Assembly: GCA_963682055.1 (NCBI GenBank)
Contig: OY821750.1
Span: 9,612,501 to 9,676,500 of the forward strand
Direction of reading: 5' to 3'
Length of the DNA: 64,000 nucleotides
Origin: Primula veris
Taxonomy: Eukaryota > Streptophyta > Magnoliopsida > Ericales > Primulaceae
Shown: positions 1 through 11,786 of the stretch, piece after piece
Position numbering within the stretch: the stretch's first letter is position 1
Layout of the letters: every line of letters begins with the position of its first letter
Made by a program: the position numbers and the translations under genes
Notes under the pieces: model-generated
What the model saw: only the letters and a program-made list of their open reading frames with translations
Told to the model about the DNA's origin: nothing
Databases searched by the model: none

Positions 1-358
1 CAAAGTTAATTACTAATCGCTAGCATTTTAGCTTTGCGTACAAAAATGAAATCAGGTGAAATAGTAAAAAACTGTAACTAACCTGAAAAGGTATATTTGT
101 AAAATTAAATAAAAATGGTACCTGGCTGAGAGATCTGGGACATGAACTCTGGTATTGTAGAGAGAGGTTGCCAGTCACTCTTTCCTTGTACCCATGCTAC
201 TGTACTTTCTGTGAGGTATCCACTAAAGTAATGGTCTGTCCAGGCGAGATACAAAGAAGCTTAAGTAGATGGTTCAATTGCTTGTGTTTATATGTATACC
301 GTTTGAACTGAAAATCCAACAAAAGTTGAAATAAAAATCCTAAAAAACACAAATAAAA
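1..358. other. Gene-free AT-rich DNA
   Basis: No open reading frame with recognisable family features and no repeat structure is visible here. Short open frames in this AT-rich sequence are at chance level. Confidence 0.5.
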
Positions 359-529
359 ATGCTATAGCTCACCTTTATTTCATACCCAAAATTTTTACCC
401 GTTGACGTGGCTACACATATGAACCAATCAATTATTTTCTGTTTTTAAAAACCAGGTTCAGTTCACACGTGCTGCCACGACAGCGGTATATGTTTAGGGT
501 ACGTTCTTTTTTGTTGGTAAAGATAGCAT
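359..529. mobile_element. MITE-like foldback element (degenerate)
   Basis: The two ends form an imperfect inverted repeat. The left arm holds ATGCTAT, then TACCC, then ACCCGTTGACGTGGC. The right arm, read on the minus strand, holds ATGCTAT, TACCC and ACCGCTGTCGTGGC in the same order. The layout matches the better preserved foldback element at 6069-6260, so I infer the same family. No clear target duplication is visible, so the ends are approximate. Confidence 0.4.
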
Positions 530-2247
530 GCTCAAAGCGGAATATACAAGAAAAAATAAGCAGAGAGCAGCGTCACTTCTATACTATAGCCGTTATTTAC
601 AGGAACATGTCCAGAAGAAACTTAAGCAAGAACTATGAACTAACTAGGAAAACTGAAAGCAACCATCCCTAAATTTTACCACGTCAAAGCAATTATTACC
701 TCGCAATTCGGACAGAGTATAGGGGCCAAGTTGCTGCTGACCTTCACCAAGAATATACCATCCTATTTCTGTTATCCCATTCGTTGCCCCAGAGGTATCC
801 TCGGAGCCTGAAGATATCCAATTTCCAGTTAAAAATAATAAATGAAGTGTAAAAAAAACATAACACTAGTCATGAAAAAAAAAACCCCGAATTGGGTATC
901 TAAGAATACTGTTTTCTCCAGATTTATTTTTTCCAAGGACGACGGAAATACGAATTCACTAACTTCTGGTCCTCTCTCCTCCCCGAGCAACGGTGAAAAA
1001 AATGAGTTCTTATACTATGTCAAGAGGTTTAATTATTCTCTTTCCCTCTTATCACTACAAGTATTAATTTTTCTACTTCGGTGAATTTCGGTTCTATTTC
1101 CTTTGCAGTTACAGAAAACCCCCGATTTGATGCAAGCTTGATCTTCACATTTATATACGCACCGAGTAACTAGGTGGTAACTATGGAGACATGTTAACTT
1201 AGTGAAAATTGCAAACTATTTCAGATTAGCCTCTTATTAAAAAAAAAACAATATAAACTTCAGCATTGTGACCAAGTTTTGGCTTTTCCCTATAAAAATT
1301 GTATCTTTCATCACTGTTTCTAATAAATTTCTCATATCTCTACCAATTCCATAATGGGTATGACAATAAATTCTTTATTCTCACCAAATTTATCTTATTT
1401 CAGTATCATAATTTTTTGAATCTTACTAAACCCTTAAAAATAAAACTAACATTAAACTACAACAAATAAGAAACCCTAAGAATCAAAAAAATTCTACGAA
1501 AAGAATAAAACCATCATAAATCATGAAAATATTGAAAAAATCAAAGCCACTTATTGAAACCTTAATAAACCCACATATATTATGAATTTAAAACTCCAAA
1601 AAAACTAAGAGAGACCCATTAAATTCAAAATAATGGGTAGTTTTAAAACCTATGATAAAAGGGCCTATATATGTATATATATATATATATATATAAATAT
1701 ATATATTTATGATTTACCGTTCTCTTTCGAAGACATGTTTGAAGCTTTTGTTTTTGTGCTGATGTTTTTCTGTTTTTGTTTTTGTTTTTGTGGGTTTGTT
1801 GTCTTGACTGGAATTATTAAACGGGAAAATAGTAATTCATAAGAATTTATATAAATAAATATACAATGATGACGTATTTAGTGAAATATTTACTATTTAA
1901 CACTCCGAACCGAACCAAATCAAACCATAACGTTGAACCGATAAATCTCCAAACCTAACTGATAAATTATTTGTTTGATTTTAAAGTTCGAAAATTTGAT
2001 TTAATTGGATAAGTTTGTGGTTTTCATGGTTTCGAACGAGAGTGAATCAAACCGACCCGATTATTTATAAATATATTCGTATGCACATTTACGTATATAA
2101 AAGATATAATTTATGGCCAGCCGACTTTTTAAACTAAGTTCAAGACTACACTACCAAACTTTAATTACCATTAATTATTATTTTGGGAAGAAATATATTT
2201 TGGAATTTGTTCTTATTTTAATTCTTTATATCACAACTTCAAAGTGA
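530..2247. other. Intergenic AT-rich DNA
   Basis: I see no gene. A short AT-dinucleotide run lies near 1665-1695. Around 1905-2070 there are degenerate CCGAACCGAACC-like words resembling the ends of the MITE at 22426-22893, possibly a decayed relative. Open frames at 842-1084 and 1633-1842 are compositional. Confidence 0.45.
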
Positions 2248-3337
2248 TAAAATTTAGGAAATATGCCAATCAAGTCACACTTTTTTAACTTAATCACTAA
2301 AATGTCACATATTAGATCATTCTTGCTAATTAGTCACATTTTCTAAATAAAATAAATACCACTCAATAATCTATTTTTCCTCATCATCCAATTTTATGTG
2401 AAATAAATAGATCTCTATCTCACGCGAACTAAACTGTTATCTTTCTCACACATATTTACATCTATATCGTTCCGTCACAAATCTCCATCTCTGTTTTACA
2501 TACACATATCTTCATCAAATTGGGTAAATTTTCCGTTTATGTAGAAGACGGGTTTGGCCGCACAACACTAACAGATGACGATAGAGATGGAGAGGGAGAC
2601 TGGTGGTGGCATGGCTGGGGCGACGACATGGCTGGGGAGGAGGAGTCATCGAACAATATAAGGTAACACTTGGATTTGAGGTTTTTGATATTTTGTATGT
2701 ATTTACATGTATATGTATATGTAGTTAGTTAATATTGGTGGACGCTAATGGAAATTGGTTTTAATTGAATATTTTAGGGCCTGCCATTCTTGGTGATCTT
2801 TTTGCCTATATATTGTTGGTGATTCACCTGATCGTTTACTAATTTTAGTTACTTTTGGTTTTTAATTTATTGTGTTTATTTAGTCACATGATATTTTTAT
2901 TTTGAGATTTAGATTTCGAATTGTGTGAAATTTAGGCCTCAAGTCACATGCAACAAGTGGAAATTACGGTTTTATTGGTTGACAATATATATATTACACG
3001 GATTGCAATTGACTTGAATTTTGTATTGATTGAGATAAGTTAGTACATTTGAGATTTTTTTTGTTTAAATCGCATCGACACTGCTTTGTTTGTAGTTCAA
3101 TCTTTGTATGTGCCCGTCAACCATTCAAGAAAATGCTTCTGAAGTTTAACTATATTTAGTTTTCGTCTAAAACTTATGCACTTTTAATTGAACGTTATGT
3201 TATTTTAGACAAACCCATCTATTTTAAGTTGAGTCCTACGTAATTTTAGTTGAAATTTATGCACTTTTAGTTCACGTGTTTTAGATTTGGTGCGTGTTTT
3301 ACATTGTCGAACGTATACTTTTCTTTTGTGGCTAAAT

Positions 3338-3415
3338 AGATCCGCAAACTCAAAATGGTAAAAGCGCTTGAACCTGACGGTTTGAAATGTTGGTGGTTCG
3401 AATCCACTCGGATCT
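3338..3415 (+). tRNA. tRNA-like sequence, probable pseudogene or SINE head
   Basis: A perfect 7-bp acceptor-type stem pairs AGATCCG (3338-3344) with CGGATCT (3409-3415). A T-arm with stem GGTGG/CCACT and the 7-nt loop TTCGAAT is present, and a perfect pol III B box, GGTTCGAATCC, lies at 3395-3405. The D-arm region is weak and the anticodon arm (TTGAA with TTTGA) would leave an 8-nt loop, so a functional tRNA is unlikely and I assign no anticodon. It may be a tRNA pseudogene or the tRNA-derived head of a SINE. Confidence 0.4.
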
Positions 3416-3424
3416 TGAGAAGTT

Positions 3425-5170
3425 TTGCACCTTTTACGCACTTTTATTAAAATGCGTGTGCACGTTTTATACACTTTTATAACTCGTATGCACTTTTATC
3501 AACCCGCATGCCTTTTTTATGCACACTTTATGCACTTTTATGCACATTGCATGCAATTTTATCGACCCGTGCCCACTTTTTATGTACTCGTATGCACGTT
3601 TTATGCACTTTTATACAATTTCTATTGACCCGTAGGATTTTTTTTTCTTCATTTTATTTATTTATTTCGGGTTTTTTTTTTGAATTTATATTTTTTGACA
3701 TTTTTATGTCCTCTTTATGCACCCGTATGCAATTTTATTGACCTTTTATGCACATGCATGCACTTTTATTGACTTTTTATGTATATTTCATGCAACCGTA
3801 TCCTCTTTTATGCACCCGTATGCAATTTTATTGACATTTTATACATATTTTATGCACTGTTATACACTTTTATTGACTTTTTATGCACTTTTTATTCACT
3901 CGTATGTACTTTTTATGCACCTTTTATCTACACGTATGCACCTTTTATCCAATTTTTATGCCCTTTTATTTACTCGTATGCACTTTTTATGCACTTTCTA
4001 TTGAACCGTATGATTTTTTATTTTATTTTATCTTTTCTTGATTTAATTTATTTATTTCGGGTTTTTCTATTTTTTGATTTTTTTAATGAGTTTTTATATT
4101 TTTTGATATTTTTTGATATTTTTATGCACTCGTACACAATTTTATTGACCTTTAATTTATGCACACGTACACAATTTTATTGACCTTTCATGCACATTTT
4201 ATGAATCCGTATTCACTTTTATGAACTTTTATGCACCTTTTATACACTTTTATGCACCCGTATACAAATTTATTGACTTTTTATCCACGTATGCACTTTT
4301 ATTGAGATTTTATGCACTTTTTATGCACTCGTATGCATGTTTTATGTAATTTTTATGCACGTTTATTGACCCGCATGCACATTTTATTAACTTGTATGAT
4401 TTTTTATTTATCTTGATTTTATTTTGTGGTTTTTCGATTTTTAGAAATTTTAGAATTTTGTTGTTAATTTTTTTTTTTAACGTTTTTATGCATATGTATG
4501 CGATTGTATTGACATTTTATGCACCCGTATGCAATTTTATTAACCTTTTATATACATTTTATACACTCATACGTGTCCCCTTTTATGCACTTTTTATGCA
4601 CCCGTATGCAAATTTATTAACCTTTTACGCACTCGTATGCACTTTTATTATATTTTATACACCCGTATGCACTTTTATGCATCCGTAATTTTATTGACCT
4701 TTTATGCACCTTTTATCCACTCGTATGCACTTTTATTGATATTTTATGCACTTTTATGCACACTTTATGCAGTTTTTATACACCCGTATGCACGATTTAT
4801 ACAATTTTTATGCACTTTCTATTGATCTGTATGCACTTTCTTTTAACCCGTATGATATTTTTTTCTTGATTATATTTATTTACTTTGGGTTTTTTAGATT
4901 ATTTTGTGAATTTTTATATTTTTATATTTTTTATGCACTCGTATGCACTTTTATTGACCTTTTATGCACCAGTATACACTTTTATGCACTTTTTATGCAC
5001 CCGTATATAATTTTATTGACCTTTTATGCACCTGTATTCACTTTTATTCACATATTATACACCTTGTATGCATTTTGTATGCACTTTTATGCACTTTTTA
5101 TGCATCTATATGCACGTTTTATGTAATTTTATTGACTCGTATGCACTTTTGATGGACCCGTATGATTTTT
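3425..5170. repeat. Degenerate minisatellite built on TTTTATGCAC and TATTGAC words
   Basis: About 1.75 kb is dominated by variants of the words CTTTTATGCAC, CCCGTATGCA and TTTTATTGACC in irregular order. They alternate with T-rich blocks containing TTTATTTATTTCGGGTTTTT near 3655, 4045, 4870 and 5190, which hints at a higher-order unit of several hundred bases. Open frames here (repeating MHFY-like peptides) are products of the repeat and are not genes. Confidence 0.75.
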
Positions 5171-5587
5171 TATTTTTTCTTGATTTTATTTTTATATTTC
5201 GGGTTTTTTTTTCCCTTTTTTTATGAATTTTTATATTTTCTTGTGTGATTTTTTATTTTTGTGAAAAACTATTTTTTTTTAAAGTGAGTTTTTTTTTATA
5301 CATTTTTTGTAATTTTGAAAATATTCTTATTTTTTTCATATGTATTTTTTTTTAAGATTTTAATAGAGAGAAATAATAATTTATAGGTTGGCATAATGAC
5401 AATTTTGTAATTTTGTTGAATTTTAAAAAAATGTGACTTATTAGGGAAGTAAACATTGAGCTGTCAATACGGGCCTAGAGTCAAATTAGAAGGCATTAAA
5501 TTGGGTCCACTAACCCAAAAGGGACCCATTTTTTTCAATTACATGCATTGAAAAAATATTGCTTATTACTTAATATCATATATATTT

Positions 5588-5768
5588 CATTACAAAAAAA
5601 ATGTACAAATAGCTACGGAAATTGTGACGGTTTTTTTGTGACGAGTTTAATAACTATGGGAATTGTGATGAGTTTGTGACATGACCTACAATATGTGACA
5701 GTTTTGTGATATGATGGTTAATTTGTGACAGATTTTGATCCTCACAAAATTAATATTATTTTGTAGTG
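5588..5768. mobile_element. CACTA-type MITE, copy 1 (diverged)
   Basis: It ends in TTTTGTAGTG on the right and starts CATTACAAAAAAAAT on the left, a decayed form of CACTACAAAAA. It is flanked by TTT on both sides (5585-5587, 5769-5771), the 3-bp duplication typical of CACTA elements. Inside are repeated GTGACGG/GTGACAG words like the subterminal repeats of that superfamily. Related copies lie at 22230-22422 and 32224-32417. Confidence 0.7.
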
Positions 5769-6068
5769 TTTGTTTTATATTTAGTGGTTATGAATGATGT
5801 AGGTCCACCACTAGACAACTAGATTACATCAAACAATTTTCTCTTCTTTTTCGTTCAGTAATTATTTCATACTTCTAATGAACATTAACAGTCAAAACAC
5901 GCTTTAATTTTAAAAGATAAGTAAATGTGAAGGTAAAGTTTATAATTTTTTTAATAATAGTTCCTCATTTTAAGAGAAATAATACAATTGACTCATATAT
6001 TTTTTGGAATAAATATAATGGCGTTAAACACATCTGAAGTAAAAATATCAAAGAAAACAATCTAGTTA

Positions 6069-6260
6069 GGAAAATGATTTTTCTCGCCAAATTTTCAACT
6101 CAAAAACCTTATCCGTTGATGTGGCGGATGAGATGGACCAATTTTTTTGTTTGTGATTTTGAAAAACAATTTTTACTTAATACATGATTGATACATCTAA
6201 TCCGTCACATCAGCGGGTAAGATTTTTGGGTCATATATTTGAGTGAATATAGCAACACTC
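6069..6260. mobile_element. Foldback MITE
   Basis: The heptamer CTAGTTA flanks the element on both sides (6062-6068 and 6261-6267). The arms pair over more than 60 bp with mismatches: the left arm carries AAAAACCTTATCCGTTGATG and the right arm, read on the minus strand, AAAAATCTTACCCGCTGATG. The superfamily is uncertain. It sits inside the candidate Mutator-like element. Confidence 0.6.
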
Positions 6261-6527
6261 CTAGTTAAATAACACATAATTAAGGGAAACGGTCTATTTA
6301 TAATAGTCTATTGTATTTAATAAGTTAAAATTAAAAAAATTACTTTAAACACGGTTTAATAAAAAAATGTATTAATGATGATTATTGAATTTTTTTTATT
6401 TTTTTTATGATATCTTTTTCAAATTTAATTTGGACCTCTAAAATGCTGGAGACGACACTGTGAGATGTCACTTTTTAGGGATAATGTATTAAAAGTGTGA
6501 CTAATAAGGAATTACCCCTAAAATTTA

Positions 6528-6841
6528 TATAAATATTGTGAATACATAATTGTATAGTATAAAACTTATTTTAACAACACTTTTCTTCTGAAAATGTAGT
6601 TTTATCTTGTTCAGAAAAAGAAAAAAAACACTTTCAAGTTAGAATTTTCTTTTCTTGTTTCTATTCATTTAATTGGTAGAATGGTAAACATAAATAGAAG
6701 AAAAAAAATATTATTACATAAAAGTAAAAATACATAGTTTTTTTTACACGTTACCGATGTTTTCAACGGTAATTCCACTTCTGCACTCTTGGAAAATTGT
6801 ATTTTGGCCTCCACGCTCTATTGTATGTGGCGTGAAAGGAA
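6528..6841. other. Gene-free AT-rich DNA
   Basis: No open frame, RNA gene or repeat can be supported in this stretch between the Mutator-like element and the minisatellite. Confidence 0.45.
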
Positions 6842-6859
6842 TGTAGGCTTCATGGTGGT

Positions 6860-7550
6860 ATTTCTGAGTAATTTTAAAAACAATTTGAGTCGTTTTAAGT
6901 CATTTTAAAAACAGTCTTGGTCATTTAAAAAAACAGTCTGAGACGTTTTAAGTCATTTTTAAAATAGTCTGAGTCATTTTAAGTTATTTTAAAAATAGTC
7001 TGAGTAATTTTAAAATCAGTCTGAATCATTTTAAAAACAGGCTGAGTCATTTTCAGTAAGTTTAAAAACAGTTTGAGTCATTTTCACTCATTTTAAAAAC
7101 AGTTTGGGTAATTTAGAAACAATGTGAGTAATTTTCAAAACAGCCTGAGTTATTTTGAGTCATTTTAAAAAACAGTCTGAGTTATTTTAAAAACAATCTG
7201 AGTCATTTTAAAAACAGTCTAAGTCATTTTAAGTCATTCTAAAAACAGTCAGAGTCATTTTAAAAACAATCTGAGTCATTTTAAAAACAGTCTAAGTCAT
7301 TTTAAGTCATTCTAAAAACAGTCAGAGTCATTTTAAAAACAGTCTAAGTCATTTTAAATCATTCTAAAAATAGTTTGAATCATTTTAAAAATAGTCTGAG
7401 TCATATTTAAATAATTTTAAAAACAGTATGAGTCATTTTCAGTAAGTTTAAAAACAGTTTGAGTTATTTTAAAAAGTAGCTCGAATAATTTTAAAAAACA
7501 GTCTAAGTCAATTTTAAGTCATTTGAAGTCATTTTGATTCATTTGCGAAC
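6860..7550. repeat. Minisatellite based on GAGTCATTTTAAAAACAGTCT
   Basis: About 25 or more imperfect units alternate between the words GTCATTTTAAAAACAGTCTGA and AAGTCATTTT. Around 7200-7350 a compound unit of some 80 bases is repeated in register, so the array has grown by duplication at more than one scale. There is no coding potential. Confidence 0.8.
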
Positions 7551-8537
7551 AATTGAAAGTTATTTTAACGTTTTTAACATATTTTGGACTTTCTGACTTT
7601 TTTCGACTTTTTCGAACTTTTTTTCATTTTCTTGTGATTTTGGATTTTTGGATTTTTGGATTTTTTTATTTTTCTTGGTTTTTTTATTTTTATTTTTACC
7701 TTTTTCGGATTTTTTTGGGCTACCGACTTTTTTGACATTTTTTTTATTTTTTTTTGCGATTTTGGATTTTTTTAAACCATTTTTTGGGTTTTTTTCGAGT
7801 TCCTGACTTTTTTGAACGTTTTTTCATTATTTTGTGATTTTGGATTTTTTTAAATTCTTAGGGTTTTCTTTTTTAATTTTTTTTTACCAATTTTGGGTTT
7901 ATTCGGAGTTTTTTCCTGTTCCCAACTTATTTTAAAGTTTTTTTTGGTAATTTTGTTTTTTTTTTTTAGTTTTTTTAAATTTTTTTTGATTTATTTGATT
8001 TTATATTTTGAGTTTTCCCTAATGTTTCCATTTTATTTTTATTTTTATTGGGTAATTAGATGGGTGATCAATGCTCAATTAGTTTTACAAATAATTGACC
8101 AATACTTCATTAAATTTTATAGGCTCGATCAATTTTTAAATAGTTTTGTTTGGATTGAGCAATTCTTAATTTCTCCATTTATCTGATACTGACATCCTCA
8201 TTCTTGCAAACTTTCCAACAAAGAAAAAAGAAGATTCACGAGGCAAAAATTTATATGTACGACCTCAGACTTAATTAGCCTTCTACTCATTACTAAACTT
8301 ACTAATGGGAGTTTTATATCTTTTCATACCTTCCCTCACTTTTTTGGGTTTTGTATCTTCGTTTCTGACCTTATCTTGTACCATTTTTCTTTCTTTCTTT
8401 CAATTTTGACTTTTTTTAAAAAAAAAAAAAAAACAACAACGGCGTGTGTACAAGTTTTAGCCATTGACTTTTTGAGTTTTTTTCGGGTTCCTCGCTTTTT
8501 TTCTCCACTGCAACTCGATATCGCCGCCTTCACGACG

Positions 8538-8541
<4 letters not shown>
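7551..8541. other. T-rich low-complexity DNA
   Basis: From about 7550 to 8020 the sequence is strongly T-rich, with recurring TTTTGGATTTTT and GACTTTTTT words. From 8020 to 8541 it is ordinary AT-rich sequence. The long open frames are hydrophobic F/L-rich translations of poly-T and are not genes. Confidence 0.6.

Positions 8542-8588
<47 letters not shown>
8542..8588. repeat. TA dinucleotide microsatellite
   Basis: An uninterrupted TA run of about 47 bases. Confidence 0.95.
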
Positions 8589-8595
<7 letters not shown>

Positions 8596-8800
8596 GATAT
8601 CAAAACCAAATTAAAAATCTTTGAAAATGTACCCCATCCCAATTAAAATTACTAAAGCCTAATAATTCTACTAAAGTGGTATCAGACTTCAATTAATACT
8701 CTTTGAGCCTTGCTAACATCTCTATAGAGCCCTTCTCAAATCTGCGAATAAATACTAATGCGCCTTTATTTTTCATAGTTTATTTTGTACCCATCTCTAA

Positions 8801-9123
8801 TATAAAAGGAAGAACGATGTAATTTACATTGTTATAAAGATAAATTGGAGCATATTGATTGAGTGCTATTAAGAGACTTTTAAAATCCCAATTGAGAGTT
8901 ACCTAGTTTTATCCTCAAATATAAAAGGAAGAACAATGTAATTTACATTGTTATAAAGATAAATTGGAGCATATTGATTGAGTGCTATTAGGAGACTTTT
9001 AAAATCCCAATTGAGAGTTACCTAGTTTTATCCTCAAATATAAAAGATAAATCACACTGCTCTCATGTGACTAGTAGCTCGATATATTTGATAAATCACA
9101 CTGCTCTCATGTGACTAGTAGCT
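8801..9123. repeat. Two consecutive tandem duplications (119 bp x2 and 44 bp x2)
   Basis: A 119-bp unit beginning TATAAAAGGAAGAAC occurs at 8801 and 8920 with very few mismatches. A third partial start at 9039 leads directly into a second duplication, a 44-bp unit beginning GATAAATCACACTGC at 9046 and 9090. Both look recent and suggest repeated slippage or unequal exchange at one spot. Confidence 0.85.
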
Positions 9124-9851
9124 GGACACTTTTCACTTACAGAAAGATCACATCTCCATTATAAAAGTTTTGTAATTTAATAGGACAACTTATAACATAA
9201 TAAAATATTCTATTCACATTATTTTCTATCTTTTGGTTGAATATATTATAATATAATATATAGTTTCATAAATATTCTAAATAAGAACTAAGATTGCACG
9301 AATTATAGGCATACTATCCGGTATTGCTCACATACCCGAACCCTAGCTCGGTAGCCAACCCGAGGAATATTTTTTTCTTATCAAGTATGGTAATATTTTG
9401 AAATCGATCACATGTCGTACTACTTTGATCTTGTTTGGCTGTAGAAGTAAAAGTATAAAAGTATACTTTTAAGTTAGAGATGGAAAAGTATACTTTTATA
9501 TATTAAGTATTTTATTTTTCAATTGCTTTTATTTATAGAAATATACAGAGTCGTTTAAACCACACAATGTCGCGCTAGACTGTAGTAGAGTTTGTAATTA
9601 TGTGTCATAATTTTTCTTTACAAATATAATTAAGTTACTTTCAACATCATAACTATAAATTAAGAATAAAATAATAACTTTCCACATGATCAATTAACAA
9701 CTTACCGCCATGCCACTTAACGGAATTGGTTTTTAATTGGATGAAGATTTCTCTGATAAGTTAGAGCAATAGCACCATACAAAATTGGAGAACCAATTTT
9801 ATGGTCATACTAAAGTTGAAGAATCAAATTATGGAAGGCACGCCACAAATA
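9124..9851. other. Intergenic AT-rich DNA
   Basis: No gene, RNA or clear repeat is visible. Short inverted words (AAGTATACTTTT near 9456 and 9490) are present but too small to classify. Confidence 0.4.
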
Positions 9852-10257
9852 GGAGTATATATATAAGATTTGATCACGTTAAATAGTTCATGTTTTAGTT
9901 ATGTTATCGTTTTTTTTTTCATATGTACTCATAATTTTCTTTTTTGATTTTTTAAATCAACATATTATTTTATTTCTAAAGTGTTTGTTTCTAAGTGTTT
10001 GTTCAAAATATTTTGTAAAATTTGACTTTTTTTATATTTTTTTGGGTATTTATTTTTTGTTTTGGCAATTTATAAGTTAGTAACTTTTATAAATACCAAA
10101 AAAACTGTCTAAATTTACAGAACTTTTTTGAACAAACGCTTTAGAAATAAAAATACATTGATTTATAAAAAAATAAATTAAAAAAACTACGAATACATAT
10201 GAAAAAAACAATAATATAATCAAAACATAAACTATTTAACATGATCAAATGTACCCC
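9852..10257. mobile_element. Large palindromic MITE-like element
   Basis: The segment folds into one long imperfect hairpin. The left arm from about 9870 (TTGATCACGTTAAATAGTTC, then ATGTTTTAG) is matched in reverse complement by the right arm ending near 10250 (CTATTTAACATGATCAA). The pairing continues inward past TTTCTAAAG/CTTTAGAAA and TTTGTTC/GAACAAA. The tips (GGAGTA and TACCCC) look like short terminal repeats. I found no convincing target duplication. It could be a MITE or another foldback element, and a transcript would form a hairpin of about 400 nt. Confidence 0.5.
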
Positions 10258-11092
10258 ATTGTTATCACATCAAGAGTATTTCAGCTTTAATGCATTTCAT
10301 ATCGGAAAAGAAAGGTGATATATACATTCATGGATGTCTTTGTATGACATTAAATAAAAGAAACAGGTAGCTCTAACTATGCATGGTTTGAAATGATGCG
10401 GTCCAAAACCATCTACGTGCCATATTATTTTTAGTTGGAATTTGTAAATATAATTTGTGAACCATGCACCCTGTATTTAAGCAGCTCAAAATATGGTTGC
10501 AAAGAATAATGACATACCATTATTAGTTAGACATGTATATTACATACAAGAAAATTGATTCCATAAAACCAACAAATTCCTCTTAGGCATTGGTTAAGTA
10601 TGTACACACTATAAATTTGTTTATTGCTTGAGAAAATCGAATCCATAAATTTAGCAATGCAGTAATGTTATGATATAAATGTAATAATATTTTGCAATTT
10701 GAATTTGAAAATGTATTAAATTAGTACATTCTTTAATAAAACCGATTCATTAATGTCACATTTAAATTTAAATGATGGTTAAGTCAAAACGCAGCATATT
10801 TTCCGGCATACTCCCGCAAAACTAGTCTATTTATAGTCGAACCTTTCTAATTTCAGAATTAATAACCTATCCACAACAACAAAAATTCTCAGCCCGAACT
10901 TAGGCCTGTGCAAGATTAATTCAATTTTGTGAGCTGTGTTTGTCATTTTTTTGCAATAAGTGACCCAAACTTTAAAATATTAATTTTGTGACCTACGTTT
11001 ATGCAAGTGAGTTGATTTAAATAACTTGGATGTAACTTTCACTAATTCTGTTTCCAGGAATTTCTGGAAAAAATATCACTTTTTGGGACCTC
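10258..11092. other. Intergenic AT-rich DNA
   Basis: No supported gene. The sequence running into the LTR element at 11098 continues at 22070 beyond it, so this was one continuous AT-rich stretch before that insertion. Confidence 0.5.
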
Positions 11093-11097
11093 AAATT

Positions 11098-11786
11098 TGG
11101 CGAGCTTGATTTTCTTCCCAAGCTCGGCTTAATCAATTTCGCGTTGGCTCCGATCTTCCGAGGTGGTAAGGTAGGCTCCGGTTGTCAGGTCATCTTCGTG
11201 CCTGCACAAGGAACGAACAGGGGCCCGGGGTTGTTGCCGGGTTTTCCCTCTCCGACGATCAAGTCAGTATCGATGTTAACTGAAGGTAGGAATATAATAA
11301 AGGGTAATGGACCGGGCCGGTTACAGGTCGGTTTATTGATTGGTACAGATAATGTTCAGGGGGTCCGGGTTGTTTAAGCTTTATCTCTCCTCTCTCTATT
11401 TGTGCGTCCCCCCCTAAGTAGGATTAGGGGGGGTATTTATAGTGAGGTTCAGAGGTGTATTAACCCTTGGATCACTGTACTGTAGGATGCTGATCCAACG
11501 GCGTCAGTCATTTATGACTCTGACAAGAGTACTGTCCTTAACCGGGGCCCACAGGAGGTGTCCTGTGATTGGGCCACGTCGGTGAAACGTCAGGGGGGGG
11601 GGGGTCCCCCAAGGGAGCAGCAGCATTAATTGGGGAAGCGTACGTGACACGCTTCTTAAGGCCGGCCTCAACACGGCTCAGCCTTCTAATCCGGGGCGTC
11701 GCATCATTCAGGGTTGATGGGGCCCGGACGGCCCGCTTTGGGGGCGTTATTGCCCCGGACGAGGGGATGCTGACATTCCCTCGCCA
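11098..11786 (-). repeat. Left LTR (3' LTR in sense) of the Tat element
   Basis: It starts TGGCGAGCTTG and ends CCCTCGCCA, 689 bp. It matches the right LTR apart from a G12 run near 11592 (G9 in the other) and one A/C difference near 11706. It is flanked on the outside by AAATT. Confidence 0.95.

Larger units (their letters stand above)
2257..6518. mobile_element. Candidate non-autonomous Mutator-like element
   Basis: The nine bases TAAAATTTA flank this segment on both sides (2248-2256 and 6519-6527); a 9-bp duplication is the hallmark of Mutator insertions. The termini are imperfect inverted repeats of about 55 bp: the left starts GGAAATATGCC and contains AGTCACACTTTT, and the right, read on the minus strand, starts GGGGTAATTCC and contains the same AGTCACACTTTT word. 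A further inner TIR-like pair (TTAGTCACATTTT at about 2327 and its complement near 5432) suggests the right arm was opened by later insertions. No transposase is present. The cargo includes a tRNA-like sequence, a long degenerate minisatellite, a CACTA-type MITE and a foldback MITE. The flanking repeat is AT-rich, so chance is not excluded. Confidence 0.55.

Noticed and set aside
3205..3474. Minus-strand frame of 89 aa with SGFEPPTFQTV
   Set aside because: This peptide is what a tRNA-like sequence gives when translated on its reverse strand.
3425..5226. Many overlapping open frames rich in Phe, Tyr, His and Cys
   Set aside because: They are translations of the TTTTATGCAC minisatellite in several frames, with no conserved domain.
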